64,000 bases of DNA, taken from Neoscytalidium dimidiatum. Lineage: Eukaryota > Ascomycota > Dothideomycetes > Botryosphaeriales > Botryosphaeriaceae. The DNA is taken from NCBI GenBank assembly GCA_037367355.1, contig CM074697.1:4154001-4218000 (forward strand), written 5' to 3'. Shown here piece by piece: positions 30,043-45,000 of the stretch. The notes beneath the pieces are model-generated. The model was given only the letters and a program-made list of their open reading frames with translations. It did no database searches and had not been told where the DNA came from. Made by a program: the position numbers and the translations under genes. The first letter of the stretch is position 1. Each line of letters opens with the position of its first letter.

Positions 30043-33000
30043 TCACCGCGATAACTCAGCCGCCGAAACGTAGATGCTAGACTTGTCCTCTGCCTCCTTC
30101 ATGATATCCCTTATGCGTGTATCACATTCAGGGCCTTCACAGCACAACCGCTCCACCGTGCGGCACAGGGCCCCCAACATCTTCTCTGCTAGGTCCGTCG
30201 ACACCACTGCATCTGCAAACGCTAGATCAAACCGCATCGCCTCCTCGTCCGGCTCAGGCGTTGCTGTAATGTTTACATCCGCTGTGTCCCACGGCGCAGC
30301 CGCCCAACCCAGTGTGCAGGGTGTCCCGCAGAAATTTGAAAAGCTGTGGCCTCCGTCGCCAGCAAAGTTGCTCTTCGCGGCATCCAGGTTATTGTAGGCT
30401 AGTAATGAGCCGAAGCGGGTATGGGAACGCGGCCAGCACGTGCAATCCGCGACGATGGTGTCGGTTTCGAGGTACGTGTGGGGAAGAGCGGCAAGGTGAC
30501 CATCCTCGACGGAAGAGAGGAGTGTATTGAGTAGCTTGTCTGAATGGACTTGGATGCGTACGGGGACGGTGTTCAAGGTAGGTCCCATTACGTTGTCAGC
30601 GAAAGTTGAGAGGGGAAGGTGTCGGTTCGCAACAGCGCGGCCGAAGACGATGTCGGACGTGCCGCCGGCAAGCTCATGGAGAACCAAGGCCCAAGAAGTA
30701 TGGAAGAACGTTTCGAAGGTGTGCTTCGTGGTTAAGAAGAGGGAGAGCGGAAGTCGCCGAGAAAGGTGTCGGTTGACGTCGGAGATATGGGCAGCATCAT
30801 GGCCTTGTCGCTCAAAAATTTGTGTCATGCTCGAGCCCTCAAGATGCTTTCGCCAGAAATCCTTGGCATTCCCGTTTGCTTGCAGATATCTTGAGACGTG
30901 GAGATGGCGGCTGAAGCTCGTGGAGGGTAAAAGATCGTGGTTCTCATAGGCAGCTTGCAGGTCATGTAGGACCATAGGTAGACTCACGCCGTCGTACAGG
31001 CTGTGTGGAAGTCTGATAATGAGACGACTAGCAGGCTGGTTATTGGCGTGGTAGTGAATTAAAGAGAACCTCAGGCCGTGCTTTCCATACTGTTCTCCTA
31101 GAGACCTGCTCGCCTGGACAGAGGCTGCGGTAGTCTCCTCGATATCGCCTTCCGCAATTATCTCGTCAAAGTCCGGTTCCAGCACTCGGTAAATGACCTG
31201 CATCAACCTTTCCTTGAAAGGCATGAAAACGGTCCTCAGAATGCCATGGTGGGAGACAATGGTTGAACATGCATTTTTCAAGCGTTGCACGTCAATTTGA
31301 CCCATGAAATCAAGCCACACGTGGTTGATGGCGCCATGCTGTGGTGACATTGAAGCTGCGGTCATTCTCTTCTGTGTTGAAGTTGCTTCCACGACATCTT
31401 CCACCCTTGAAGGGTCTATGGAGAACGTCTTACGCAGGAAATCGTCCAAGTCGACGATGTCCGAGAAAGTTGAAAGTGGCTTGTATTCGGGAATGGCATC
31501 AGTCTCAGCCAGCGACATGCATGCAGCAGCCATATCCGCAAATCTGGGACACCTCATGATATCCACCACGCCGAGGGACACGCCAGCTTCGCGAATCTTC
31601 GAAGTCAGCTTCATGGCGGACAATGAATCGCCTCCAAGCTCAAGGAAGTTTGACTCGGAGTGGATTTTGGCCATCTCTATGTTCAATATCCTTGCCCAAA
31701 GAGACTGTAGCATCTGCTCTGTTGGCGTCTGGGGAGCTCGTCCCTCGCGGCGTGAATCGGTGCTGTCATCGTGATTTCCAGCATCTTCCACTCCCATCTG
31801 GCGCAGGGCTTTGCGATCGACCTTGCCAGAGATGCTGAGAGGAAGCCTTGTGAGGGGCACATATGCGCTTGGTACCATGTACGAGGGAAGGACTTGTGAA
31901 AGGGCGGTCTTCGCGTCCCCGAGGACCTCTTTCAGCATTCTGCTTGCTTGCTGCTGGGAAGCACCGAATGCATCACCGAGAGCGACAAATGCAGCAAGTA
32001 AGGCATTGGCAGATGTGCCATCCTTTGGTGAGATCAGCTCAACAGCGACTTCACATGGCCGTGCCATCGACCGCCTCAGATGGTGTTCGATCTCGGCTAG
32101 CTCGAGTCTTTGCCCACGGAGTTTGACCTGTGAATCCTTGCGTCCGACAAATACAAGTGTACCGTCCGAGTCGTAACGCACGAGATCGCCTGTCTTGTAA
32201 AACCGTTCTGGCTGACCTGGGAACCTATTCCTCCACGTTGGCGGTGCGATGCATGACTTTATCGTTTTCTCTGATTCGCCAACATAACCTCTGCCAACTG
32301 TGGGCCCTTCCAGTACAAGCTCCCCAATACTGCCCACTGGGGCCAATTTTTTATGTGAGGATGGATCGACAATCCAGGCGTGGACGTTTTTCAGAGGCCT
32401 CCCGATATTTCGGGGGTTGGATTGGTTGTGCAGAGGGGCCGGAGAGCAGCAAGCTACAGGAGTGCACTCGCATGGGCCGTAGCCTTGCAGCAGATTCAAA
32501 TTGCCTGACCAGATCTTGATAAGCTCTGGCGTGAGGGCCTCTCCACCTAAGACCATTGTTCGCACGCTTGGTAGAGAGTCGGGTTTAAGCATACCAGCGA
32601 GGGCAGGCGTCATGACTACCCAGTTGATCCCAAGAGCTGTAACGGCACCCTCAATATTGTCTTTACGATCCGTCTCAGACAAAACGCAGATGCAGCCTCC
32701 AGCAACCCAGATCATCAGGGTCTCGATGAGGGACACATCAAAGCTGTAGGAGGCAAATTGCATAGCCCGAGTGTTGATTTCGAGATTCGCCATGGCCCCA
32801 AACGCCATGGCTGCAGCGACAATCGACCTGTGCTCGATTACGCATACTTTTGGTTCTCCGGTGGTGCCAGAAGTCGTAGACGCGTATGCTGCGTCGGACG
32901 GTTTAACGAATGTGAGGGGGTTCGGACTTTGCAGGAGATTCAAAGTTTGCTGATTTAGGACGAATGTCGTCGTCACAAATCGAGATAGTCTTCCGTCTTG

Positions 33001-36000
33001 TCCGGCAGAGACAATGGCTAAAGTAGCGTTGATCTTGCCGCAGATGGACTCGAGTCTAGCGTCTGGATGCGCAGGGTCTAACAGGACGAATGCAGCGCCT
33101 GTCTTTAGTACACCCAGCATAGCAACTAGAGTCCACTTCGACTTTTCAAAGCACAAGGGGATCAATGTTTCCGGTCCAACATTCAGCAGTCCTACCAGAT
33201 GGCCGGCAAGCTTGGATGCGAGAGCATTGAGCGCACCGTAGGTCAGGTCGCCGTCCCACGAACAGACCGCGGGTGCATCGGGCCGGTCTTGAGCGTGGCG
33301 TTCTACCAAAGTGTGAAGACACAAGTCTGCGTTGGGGCCCATGTCGGCTCCGTTGTTCCACTCGGCAACATCCATTCTGTCTTCCGGGCTGAAAAAATCG
33401 ACTTCCTCCACAGTCAAGTTATCGTGGTTGTGCACCTGGCGCAGCACATGTTCAAACTGTGCGAGAAGGCGGACCACTTGCTGCTGCTGTACCAGGTGAG
33501 AGTCGAAGACAGCGCTCGCATCAAGGTTGCCATCTGGAAGCAGTTGGCAGACAAGGCCGAGGCTATAGTTGGTGAAGCTCGAGACTAGCTGAGATTTGTT
33601 CTCCCGTATGAAGAAATTGTCGCCGTCAATATTGTTGCTGGCTGGCTGTATAACAAGCAGGCTGCTAAAGTTGCAAGAAGCCCTTGCGCAGGGGCTAACT
33701 TGTTGTATGCGCTGGAGCCCAAGATGTTGCTCTGGACTAACACTGATATTTTGTGCTCCATCACACAGTTCTCCGACTGTCTTGGTCGCCTCGAGGACAA
33801 ATCGCAATGGTACAGTGGTGAATGTCGGGCCAATGATGTCTTGGATGCCGTCAATCGACGCGGTCCTGCCTGAGAGGTTGACGCCGATAACGACATCGGT
33901 GGAATCAACATAACGGCTGACCAGCAAGGCCCAGGCTGTCTGAATCATGGAACTTGTTGTATGGGCCGATGCTCTGTCTTGTCGTACAAGGTGTATGTGG
34001 CGAGTCTCGTGTGAGTCGGGCTTTGGGACGGCTGCAGAGCTAACAAGTGGAAAAACTGTTTGTTCAGCGCCTTCTAAGTACGACCTCCAGAAATCGCTTG
34101 CCCTTTGAAAATTCAGATCTTGGTGCAGATACCGGATGAACCTGCTGTACGGTGGCGACGGCTGCAACACCTGTCCTTTGTAAAACTGGTGCAAACGATG
34201 CAGCAGCAGTTCCCAGGACCAGCCGTCAAAAATGGCGTGGTGAGCAAATAGAACGAATTGTGTAGAGTTTCCTTGAGTTATGATACCCGCCCGGACAAGT
34301 TGGTTGCCGCATGACATAGGGACTTGCCTGCCTGATGCCAGGTATTCTTCCAGACTCTCTCCGAGGGAGAATTCAGGTTTCTCTTGAATAACGACCTGCA
34401 GGAAGCCATATCGATCTGACTGAATAATTCTTGTGCGCAAAACCGGCGTCTGGGCTACCAGTGCTGACCAGGCGGCCATTGTCTTCTCCGCGTCCGGTAC
34501 AGGAACAATACATTCGGCAACGTATGCACCTGCTTCAACATCTGACAGTGCCATGAGTCCCTCTTGTAGAGGCGTGCAGGGATACACGTCTTCGATAGAC
34601 TGCGTCTCCACCTCACAGGCTGCTGCTACCTCTTCAACAATGTCTCTTGCATCGTCGCCGAGCAAAGAGAATGGTGCAATCGCGTCGGGTGCAGTTTTTG
34701 TAGCCACCTTCGCTGCTCTTACCATGTGGGACAGGATGGGGTTGGCGAAAATATCCCTGACTGTAAGAACAATTCCCTGGCGTCTCGCCTCGGCTACAAG
34801 TTTCATCGCGTCCACAGAGTCCCCTCCGAGTCGAAGGAAGCTGTCGTCGACATCCACATCTTCCAACCTGAGCACTTTCTTCCACAACGCAACCATCACG
34901 CGCTGAACATCTGAATGACCATTTTTCTGTGATCGTATCGTTTTGTCAGCCGGCTGCGGCGTAGCTCCTGGGGCAGCCGCAATTTCAGTCAGCCGTAGGC
35001 GAGCAACGCTCCCATCCTCCGCACGGGGCAGGCAACGTATGGGGACAAAACGGTCAGGAACCATGAACGCGGGCAGTGTCCGATTGAGTCTGTCCTCTGC
35101 GCTGGCCACCAATGCGTCCAGCAACTTCTGCGCCGCTTGGTCGTCCACGAAGCCGTGCTCGAGTTCCACATAGGCAATGAGTGGCGGCGATCCTTCTTCC
35201 TCGGGACTGATGGAGACGTGGAGAGCCACGCTCCTGTTCCACATGGCCTGACTGATGAGTCGTTCAATATCGCGCGCAAAGAATCGGCGACCATTCAGGT
35301 TCACGAGCTCATGCTTTTCGCCCACGACTTCCGGGTGCCCGTCCAGGTCAAGGCGAGAGAGCTTTCCCGTAGAGTAGACCTGCTGCGGACTGCAGCCGCC
35401 AAGTTTTCGCAGCCACCGGGGCTGGATTGCGTCGACCTCCTTCGCGTTGATGTCCCCCGGGTGTCCAACAACAAGTTCTCCCAACACACCGGACGGCGCC
35501 AGGTAGTCACCATTGTTGATATCAACAATCCATGCCTGCCTTCCAGCCGCACTTGCGTAGTCCTCAGAGGTCAGCACATCGATCTCACCAACGCAGATCG
35601 CTGCACTATCGTCTGAAACAAGCTGCGTCATGACGTGCTCCAACTGCACCAGTATACATTTCATCATCCTTGACTCAACGACCCTAGCATCATACATTGC
35701 TGTCACTTTCACTGTGGCGTGGTCGAACGCGCACTCCAGCAGCAGCGGGTAAGTATGGAAGCCCTGCGTCCCATTCTCCAGGACGCGCGCCCTGCGCAAA
35801 TCGAAAGGGGCAGGCATTTCTTCCTCTCTCGGCACCATAGTCAACAGTGCGCGGAACTCACACGCCTGGCTGGCGTCTGCACTGACGCGCCGGATGCTCT
35901 GGAGCCCGTGATGATAATGCGCCGTCGCCGCTAACGATGACTGCTGAACGTTTTCCAGTAAGCCAGCCACCGTGCGCTGGGGATTGAGTACGACGCGCAG

Positions 36001-39000
36001 GGGTACCGTAACGAGAGTGGGACCAGGGATGGCAGCAATGCTTGGGACGGGAATGAGACGGCCGGACTGCGCGACGCCAAGGACGACGTCGTAGGTACCG
36101 GTATAGCGGGATAGCAGAAGAGCCCAGGCGGCTTGGAGGACGGTGGGGATGGTGAATCGGCTTGTCGGCCTGCTCCGGGGCAGGGTGATGGAGCGAACCA
36201 TCACGCTGTCGGCGCGAGGAGTGTAATCTAGAGAGAGGGGGAGGGGGAAGGGCATGGGCTTCGCCCCGGCGAGGGTAGTGCGCCAGAAGTCGTCGGAGTC
36301 GGTTGATTTGAGACCGGAGAGATACTTCATGAAGCGGCTAAAAGGAGGAGGTTTATCCACAGAGCTTCCACTGTAAGCTTTGGCCACATCTTCTGACAGC
36401 ATGGTGACGGTTGCCCCGTCGTACACGGCATGGTGTGCTGTCCACACAAACTTGGCGCCGGCGCCATTGTCTGACACAACACCGAAACGGATGAGGGCAT
36501 CTCCAAGGCTCATTGGGGTTTTGATATCCTGCTCAACATATTCGTCCAAACTGTCAGCCACGTTCCAGTGTATGGATGGCGCTGTTGCTCTCAGCACGAT
36601 TTGAAACATCCCCGCAGCGCCGAGGTGCACAATCCGTGTACGTGTGATGGGATGTGCCGATACTACAATCTCCCACGCGGCCTTGAGCCTACTGATATTG
36701 ATATCAGAGGAAAGATCGACGACCAGTTGAGCTCGGTATGCCCCTGGCTGAGTAAGTGAGGCTGTCATAAGACCCTCTTGCAGCGGGGTGCACGGGTACA
36801 TATCCTCGATATCGTCAGTACACAGGCCAACATCGGCAGCAGCTTGGGTGACATAGTCGTCGATTGGCATAGCGGCTGGCAGCAGGGAAAAGGCTGGAGG
36901 ATCTTCTTCCTCGGTCATGGCGACTGATAAGTCCAGGACAGTCATGCAAAGAGCCATCTCGCGGAGCCTTGGCTTATTCAAGATGTCGGGTACGCGAAGC
37001 AAGAACCCCTCTCTCCGTGCAACTCCTGAGAGCTGCATTGCCGTGATTGAATCACCTCCAGTACGCAAGAAGTCGGCGTCCACGCTGATGTCGGAAGCAG
37101 CTTGCAACTCCAGCGACTCAGCCCAGAACTCTTGAAGCTGCCTCTCCATCTCTGTCACTGGGCTGCTGCGGGCTGTTGAGACTTCTCCCGTGGATCCGAG
37201 GGATGACGCTGATGGAATCGAGAGGTCGACCACCTTGGGGATGATCTCTTCAACCGTCAGCGAGCCACTGTCAGTAAGAAGCCTCTGCACCACCTGTTCG
37301 AACTGGTGCATCAAGGACTTGACCTGCGCAACGGTCAGCACCTCAGACGCATATGTAACGCGCGCATGAAGCACTCTTCCATCGAGCTCCTCGCATTCAA
37401 CGGTTAACGGATAGCTGTACGAGCGACCCACATCGAGCGCCTGCGACACGACTCTGTACGGTACGTTACGCTCCTTCGCTGACGGCTGCACAACCAGTAG
37501 ACTACCAAAACGGCACGCTCGCTCCGTATCCGCGCTCAGCTTCTGGATCCTTCGCAGCCCCACCACCTCGTACGGCATCATCGCCACTGCCTGCTCCTGG
37601 ACCCGGACCAGCACATCGCGCATTGATTCCTCGCGGCGGCAGGTTACCCGTACCGGAATTGCGGCAATAGTTGGACCTACAACGGTCGCGATGCCGTCCA
37701 GCGCAGCGCTTCTGCCGGACACTATTGTGCCGAAGACTACGTCGTGCGGCTCACTATCCTTGCCAGTTCGACTGCTGCAGGCTGTCATAACCAAGCCCCA
37801 TGCAGTTCGCAGGATGGTAGCGAGGGTGACGGGGAGCGTGGCGGTGCCGTTCTTGGGTAGGGGGAGGCGTAGAGTAAAGTCGCACACATTGTCCGCATGT
37901 GTGATACTTGAGGGCGAGGAGGAGGAACGTGTAGGTGGGAATGATGGCGTTGGTGCGCCCTTGAGATAGGAGCACCAGAAGTTTGAGACGGCGCGAGAGG
38001 CAAGGATGGTGCGGACGTGAGCAATATAGGTGCGAAACGGGAGATATGTGGCTACCGTCCTAGCTTTGTTGGTATAAATGTCGTGCAGTCTTTGGAGAAT
38101 CAGACTAAGCGAATGGCCGTCGTAAAGTGCATGGTGCGCCAGCCAGACAAAATAGCGGGTGTGGGACGCTGCATCATTGATGATGGCGACTTTATTGAAG
38201 AAGATGGAAGGAGATTGCCTAGCGTCAGTCAAATATGCTTGTAAATCATCGCCGGACTCCCACTCGATCCTCTCCATGTGTAAAACTGCCTGCACCGGGC
38301 GAGGAGGCTTTGTCGTGACAGTTTGAAAGATGCGGGTCCGCAGTATAGGATTCTCTTCTACACACACAGCCCAAGCGGCGCGGAAACTGCGCAAATCCAC
38401 GTCCTCAGAAAGCTCGACAACATGGTGGGCCGTGTATGCAGTCGGGTATTTTGCGGACTCGACCACAAGAGCTTCTTGTAGAGGTGTGACTGGGTAGACA
38501 TCTTCGATCTTGCCCTTCGAGACGCCGCAGAAAGCAGCTGCTTCTGCTCGCATCGACGCCGCCAGGTCTCCCACGAGTGCAAACGGTTTGACATCCGATG
38601 ATTCGGTTGGTGCATCATTCTCGGCCTCCATAACTTTGGCTAGTTCGCTCAAGATGGGGGTGCGGAGAATAGACGCTATAGGCAGGTGTAAGCCCTCGTC
38701 TCTCGCAGCAGCAACTAGCCTCATGGCCAGCAATGAGTCTCCTCCGAGACTATAGAAGTTATCTTCTCGCTGAATCTGCGCTGCGGGTAACCCGAGAACT
38801 CGTGCGACGATAGTCAGGAGCTTCACTTCCAAACCTTTAGCCGGACACTCTTTCATTGCCCCTGCCTCGCGGCTCTTGCTCCGCAATGTCCCCGCAATCA
38901 CGCGCAGCTTCTTGCGGTCTAGCTTCCCGGAAGAGGTCCGAGGAAATGGTTCAAGTACGGGAAGCGTGGCGGATGGGACCATGTACCGCGGCAGGCGGCT

Positions 39001-42000
39001 TGGAAGCTGCGTCTCAAGGGCCGCGACCGCGGAAGCAACGCGCTCGTCAGACACATTCCGGGCCTCAATTAGCAAGAGAAGCTTGGAATCGACAACCTCG
39101 GCGACAAGCGGCAAGTTCTTTCCCACCACGAGCGCTGCCTGTTGCTCCACCTCCGACAGCTCGATGCGCTGGCCTCGGACCTTGACCTGCGTGTCTTTGC
39201 GGCCGCAGAACTGCAAGCTTCCGTCCGTCTTGTACCTTACAAGGTCGCCCGTCCGGTAGTACCGGCTCAGCTGCGCAGGGTTGACCCAGTCCGGGCGCTT
39301 CACAAAAGCTGCTGCGGTCTGCTCGTCGGCATTGAGGTACCCGCGTGCCAGGCTGGGGCCCTCGAGCCACAGCTCTCCTACGGCACCAACGGGCACGAGT
39401 CTCGCTGTGTTGGCGGCATCCACGACCCAAACGCGGCAGCAGAAGCTGCGGCCGATGCAGAATCGGTCAGACTCGGGACCGATGTCTGTCTGAAAGGTGG
39501 CGTAAACGGCTGTCTCTGTGGGGCCGTACGCCTCAATCAAGCGTGTGGTGGGTGCCCACGTGCGGAAAATGTCCCGATGGATCACCTCACCACCAGTAAT
39601 GATGGTGTGGATGCAGGGAATGTCGTCCGGGTCGAGCATGCTGAGCATGGTTGGCGTCATGAACATAGTGTTGGCATCAAACTTGTTGATAGCGCCTGCG
39701 ACGTCGTTCATGCGGTGCGAGTCGGAAATCTGGCATACGCAGCCGCCAGTTGTGAGCGTGCTCCAGATTTCGAAAATGCTGGCGTCGAATGTATACGCCG
39801 AGAACTGCAGGACTCGGGACGTCTCATTTAGCCCAAGCACAGAGCTGTACCGCATGGAGCTGGCCAGGAATTGAGAGTGCTGCATCATGATTCCCTTTGG
39901 TGTCCCGGTTGTGCCGGAAGTGAATAATACGTAAGCTAATTTATCTGGAGTGACAGACTCAGGGAAGCTGCGGCGCGGGAGCTTAGTGATTAACGCTCGG
40001 GAGACCACAATTCGCTGCACGCTATCCGGCAGCCGATCAGCCATTGTCGATGATACGATGGTAAAGCTGGCTGATACGTCCGTCAGTAGTCTCTGGATAC
40101 GATCGAGCGGAGCATCTGGATCCAGGGGCACGAATGCTCCGCCAGCCTTGAGTACTGAAAGCATAGAAACGATGGCCCACATCGACTTCTCCATGTACAC
40201 CGGAACAACCTGGTCTGGACGGAGGCCTAGGCTGTAGAGGTGTCCTGCAAGTCTTGAGGATATCTCATCGAGTTGGGCGTAAGTAAGCTTTCCGTCCCAC
40301 GCATGCACAGCTTGGCGGTCTGGATGCGTTGTGCTGATATTCTCGATGAGTCGGTGGATGCAATTGTCCACAGGTGAACTTGAGTCCAGTCTTGCATTCC
40401 ACCGCTTTATGCTGTCCCAGTCCATTTGACTGAGCACGTCAAGGCTGTCGATTGTTGCATGCGGGCTCTCGCACATGCTCGAAATCACTTTGGAAACGGT
40501 GGCAGCAAGGTGTTGTGCTTGGCCTGATGAAAGTTTCGAGGTCCAATACGCAATCTTAAGCTCAATTTCGGCATCCGATACATAACCGAGGAAGGTTGCC
40601 GCATACTCTGTCGGATCTTGCTCGCGGATCATGCGGATGGAAAGGCTGCTGTCGCTCGTAGCAGGTGCCACTCTCTGCAACGACATGGCGGTGTTGAATA
40701 GCCCCTCCCTCGCGGCGTCTCCTAACGCAGCCACGTGCATAACGTCTGCAAGGGGGCATTCGCGGTGCGGTATCTGGTCCAGTCCATCATCTACAATCTT
40801 TTTTACGTGTTCCAAGACTGTGGTATGGGGCAGAATACGCGTAAAGCATGGCTGTATGTTGGTGAATACACCTATGCTCTCGTCATATTCCAAGCTACGA
40901 CTGCTGCTGAGATATCCGAAGACCGGTGCGTTGCACCCAGTGTAGCTACGCAGAACAATTGCCCACGTTGCCTTTAACAGATCTGAGATCGTGATGCCGT
41001 GCTGACGACAGAATGCCCTCGTTTCTGACGAGCGGATTGGTGGCACGGTGATAAGTTTTAGAGCACCCTCTGTCTCGCTGCTCCACTGTGGAAGGTGGCA
41101 GGGAATCGCGCCTGATAGATGCTTTGTCCAGTATTCCACAGAGCTTTCGTGTGACAGGGAGGATACGTGTTTGATGTATGAGCTGTAGAGCGGGCGCTGT
41201 GTGCTTAGAAGTAGGTCAAGGTTGTCATATCCTCGTTGTAAGTCGCGCATCAGCAATGGCGTTGAGCTGCCGTCGAGCAGCACATGGCTGATTTCTAACC
41301 GCAATGTAGCAGCACGAGATGATTGCTGAAGAATGAATAAGTGATGCTGGGGTTGATTCGCAGCCCAAGTTCCGACTGCGTCTCCTTCCGAGCGGTCGTA
41401 ACCACGGGATACCACGGCCTGTACCTGACGTAAGACCACTTGGTCAAACGTGCCATCACTCCTAACACTCTCAACGAAGACCGTCCGCAGCGCTGCGTGG
41501 CGATCGACCACGGCTTGCCATGCTCTCTCAATGCGCGAGGCATCGATGTCGCCCTCTTTTGACCGAATTTCAAGGTACAGTTGAGACATGTAGCTTCCTC
41601 TCTCAACAGCGCGGCTGAGTAGCATACCGTTTTGCATGGGAGAGCACGGGTAGATGTCCTCGACGTGTTCCATCTTGACTCCAATTTGTGGGAGCACGCT
41701 GTCAACGAGACGTGCCATCCCAGATTCCGGTACATGTAGAAGTGGAAAATAGTGCCGCTTCTGAGTAATCACAGAAGCTATGTCAGCAAGTGTTCGTTGG
41801 CATTCTTGTATCCACAAGCGAATCCGCCGCTGATGTCTCATGCGCTTGTTGAAGGTGAAAGATAATTTGAGCCGGCCGCGCTCGACGTTACCCAAGATTT
41901 CGATGAGGCCAAACCGCGGCAGGGCAGTTCCGAACCCGTCCAAGTTCATGAGAGAATATTGCGATGACTCAGTAAAGAGGCCGTCGTGGCGCTCTAGCTG

Positions 42001-45000
42001 TTGATACTTGCCTGCATAGTTGAAAGTGACCTCCATGCGCGCATCTGCAGCTCTGCCTGCATCCCTCTCCTGTTTGCGTCGGAAATATTGAGAAGCGAAG
42101 TGCGCAAGTCCTTTGTCTGGGAACTTTGCTCGTAGGTCTTTAATCTCTCGCACGACGTCAATGGCGTTTGAATACTTGGTCTCAGAGACTACGATTGGCA
42201 AAATCGTAGTGAACCAGCCCACCGTCGAGGAAAGATCGATGGAATCATCCCAAAACGGTTCTCGGCCATGGTTTTCGACAAAGAAGGCAGGAACCTGTCT
42301 TTCTGGGAAGGCCTTGTGGAATGCGAACATGACTGCGGCAAGAAGCACATCGAGAACCTCAGCTTCGAGCACATGATCTGGCGCACTGGCCAAAATGATC
42401 GAAGAAAGCTCGTTTTCAAACGTGGTAGTTTCTGTGATGGCATCCCCGTAGACATTAACGGTACCCTGCATGTTCCAGAACGTGTAGTCAGGAACTGGTA
42501 GCTCGAAAGGAAGTTTGTGAGTGGCGAGACCTCTGACGTGTTTCTCTTGCTCCCTACACCATCTTTGGAAGGAGAAACCTTGGGGCGAAGATATTGCGCC
42601 AGTTTGGATGTGCTCTTCCAACTCTTGAAGGATGATGCGCCAAGAAACGAAATCGCTCACAAGATGATGGGCACAAACAAACAATACTTGCCCCTCTCCG
42701 AGACTTGTGAAGAGGTCAGCACGGATAAGTGGCCCCAACCTGATGTCGATCCCCCTCTGTGACCGCCTGACAGTGCGCATCACGTCTGACGAGAGGCTAT
42801 CGACAAAGTGGGATGAAAAGTGGTAAGATTCCGAGGTTTCATCGGAGATGTACTGGAACCAGCTGCCTCGCTTCAATTGGAAAAACCGAGCTCTCAGCAT
42901 TGGGTGGCGCAGGACAATAGCTTCAATGGCCTCGTCAACTGCCAGTGGGGAGACTCGTTTGTTGAGAGAGAGTAGGAAACTAATGTTGTCACGGTTCTCT
43001 CCGTCTGGCGATAGCTGGAAAAAGAGTTGCTGAACGGGCGATAGCTTAAAGGGCACGCCGATGTCTTCTTCATCTTCATCCACGTGCACCTTCTCAACAA
43101 CTGAGGAAGACGAAGAAACAAGAGATGATAAAGAAGATGATGACAATGATAATGATGATGATGACAATGATGAAGACGATGATGATGACAGGGAATCGAG
43201 TTCAGCAGCGATTCCTTCGATTGTCTTTTTTTTGAGGATTTGCTGCACCGTGATACGTATACCACGCGATGCGGCCTGTGACACGACTTGCATTGCTGAA
43301 ATCGAGTCACCGCCGAGGCTTTGGAACACGCTGGTGCGACCAATTTGCCCCTCTTGCACGTTCAACACTCGGCTCCAAATCTGACGGAAGTGTTCTTCGA
43401 CGCAGCTGAATGCCGGTGGTTCGACTGGAGGTTGCTTCCGTAACAGTCGAGCTTGACCCAAAGCGCGTAGGTACTTGCGATCAACTTTCCCATTCATGGA
43501 AATGGGAATATGTTGGATGGCAAGGAAGGATGATGGTATCATGAACTTCGGAAGGACTGCACGAACCTTTTCCTCGGCTGCAGATATTTCTGCATCCACC
43601 ACGCGTTGAGCAGCTTCCTCGTCATCGTTCCAGTCGCCATCCAGTGCGACAAAGCCAATCAGGGTACCAACGGCTGCTCCATGCAGCTGTCTTTTGACCA
43701 GCTCCACGGCAATTTCCCGCGGAGGCTGCATTGCACGCTTGAACTGATGCTCAATTTCCCCAAGTTCGATGCGCTGGCCATTCACCTTCACCTGCTCGTC
43801 CTTGCGGCCGGCAAAGGTAAAGCTGCCGTCATTTTCCTGGATGACAAGATCTCCCGTTCGGTAGAAACGAAGAGCCCGGGCGTCGCACTCTGTAGGGAAG
43901 AGCCGGGTGTGCCAGTAGGGTCTGCCGATGAAGACCGCCGCCGTCTTCTCGGGCTCATCTAGGTAGCCCCTTCCGACGTGTGGTCCTTCTACAAGCAACT
44001 CGCCGATCTTTCCTGGCTCAGTTCTCGAATTTGGGTCTTCAGGATCAACTACCCAGCAGCGCCCTGCCACAGCGCTGCCGATGCTATTCGCCTTTGACTG
44101 GCTGGATATTGGCTTTGTGCAAGTCGCAACGACGGATGCTTCCTGTATGGCCTGTCAGATCCCTGGTTCTGCACGACATCACGCCAGCACTCACAACTTG
44201 GCCATATGCACTCATAAGCGCAACTCTATCAGCCCACTGCTTAAGCACTGCCTCCGGTAATGCCTCTCCTCCTTGCACCAGCGTCCGTAGGCTCGACAGC
44301 CCATCGACTGGTAGTGCATTGATGAACGATGCGGTCAGCAGCGCGAAGTTTGCGCGCATTCTCTTCACGGCTGCAGTGAACGACAACGGATCCAGCCGAT
44401 CTGCCTCCTCCAGAACACAGACCGTCCCGCCGACAACGAGGGTCGTCAGCATTTCGGTGATGGATGCATCGAAATTGTATGAGGCAAACTGTACAGCTCG
44501 AGTCGATGCATCCATGTGCATCGCCTCAGCGTGCCCCAGGGCGCCAGCGCAGAACGAGCCATGTTCAATAACTGCACCCTTGGGCTGTCCAGTACTCCCG
44601 CTTGTGTACACAATGTAGGCGGCGTTCGAAGGCCTCGCTGCCAATCGACGGCCGTGCTGAACGGGCTGCAGATGGCCCAGAGTATCCCTGTCAATGCAGA
44701 GAGCTAGGGGCACCAACTGCGAGATTCGCCCCTGGGTCGAACTAGAGGTGATGGCGATGGTGGCCTTACATTTTTGCATGATCGTCTCAAGGCGTTCGGT
44801 GGGGTGTGCCGGGTCGAGTAGCACGAAAGCACCCCCGGCTTTCAGAACCGCCATGATGGCGACGACTATGCGCTGTCAGAGGCGAAGAGCTGGGGGTTCC
44901 GGGGTTCTCTGTCTTACCTGTCCAGATTGACTTCTCAAAGCATAGAGGCACGATTACTTCAGGGCCCACTCCGTGAGCTGTCAATTGGTGTGAGAGAAGC

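Noticed and set aside
39142..39831. 229-codon plus-strand frame inside the NRPS
   Set aside because: Antisense shadow of adenylation-domain codons, with no independent features.
43061..43384. Acidic Asp/Glu-rich plus-strand frame
   Set aside because: Shadow of the poly-Ser microsatellite in the NRPS.
44070..44070. NRPS start at the first ATG of the 14-kb frame
   Set aside because: This would begin inside an adenylation domain; two upstream exons supply its N-terminal part.
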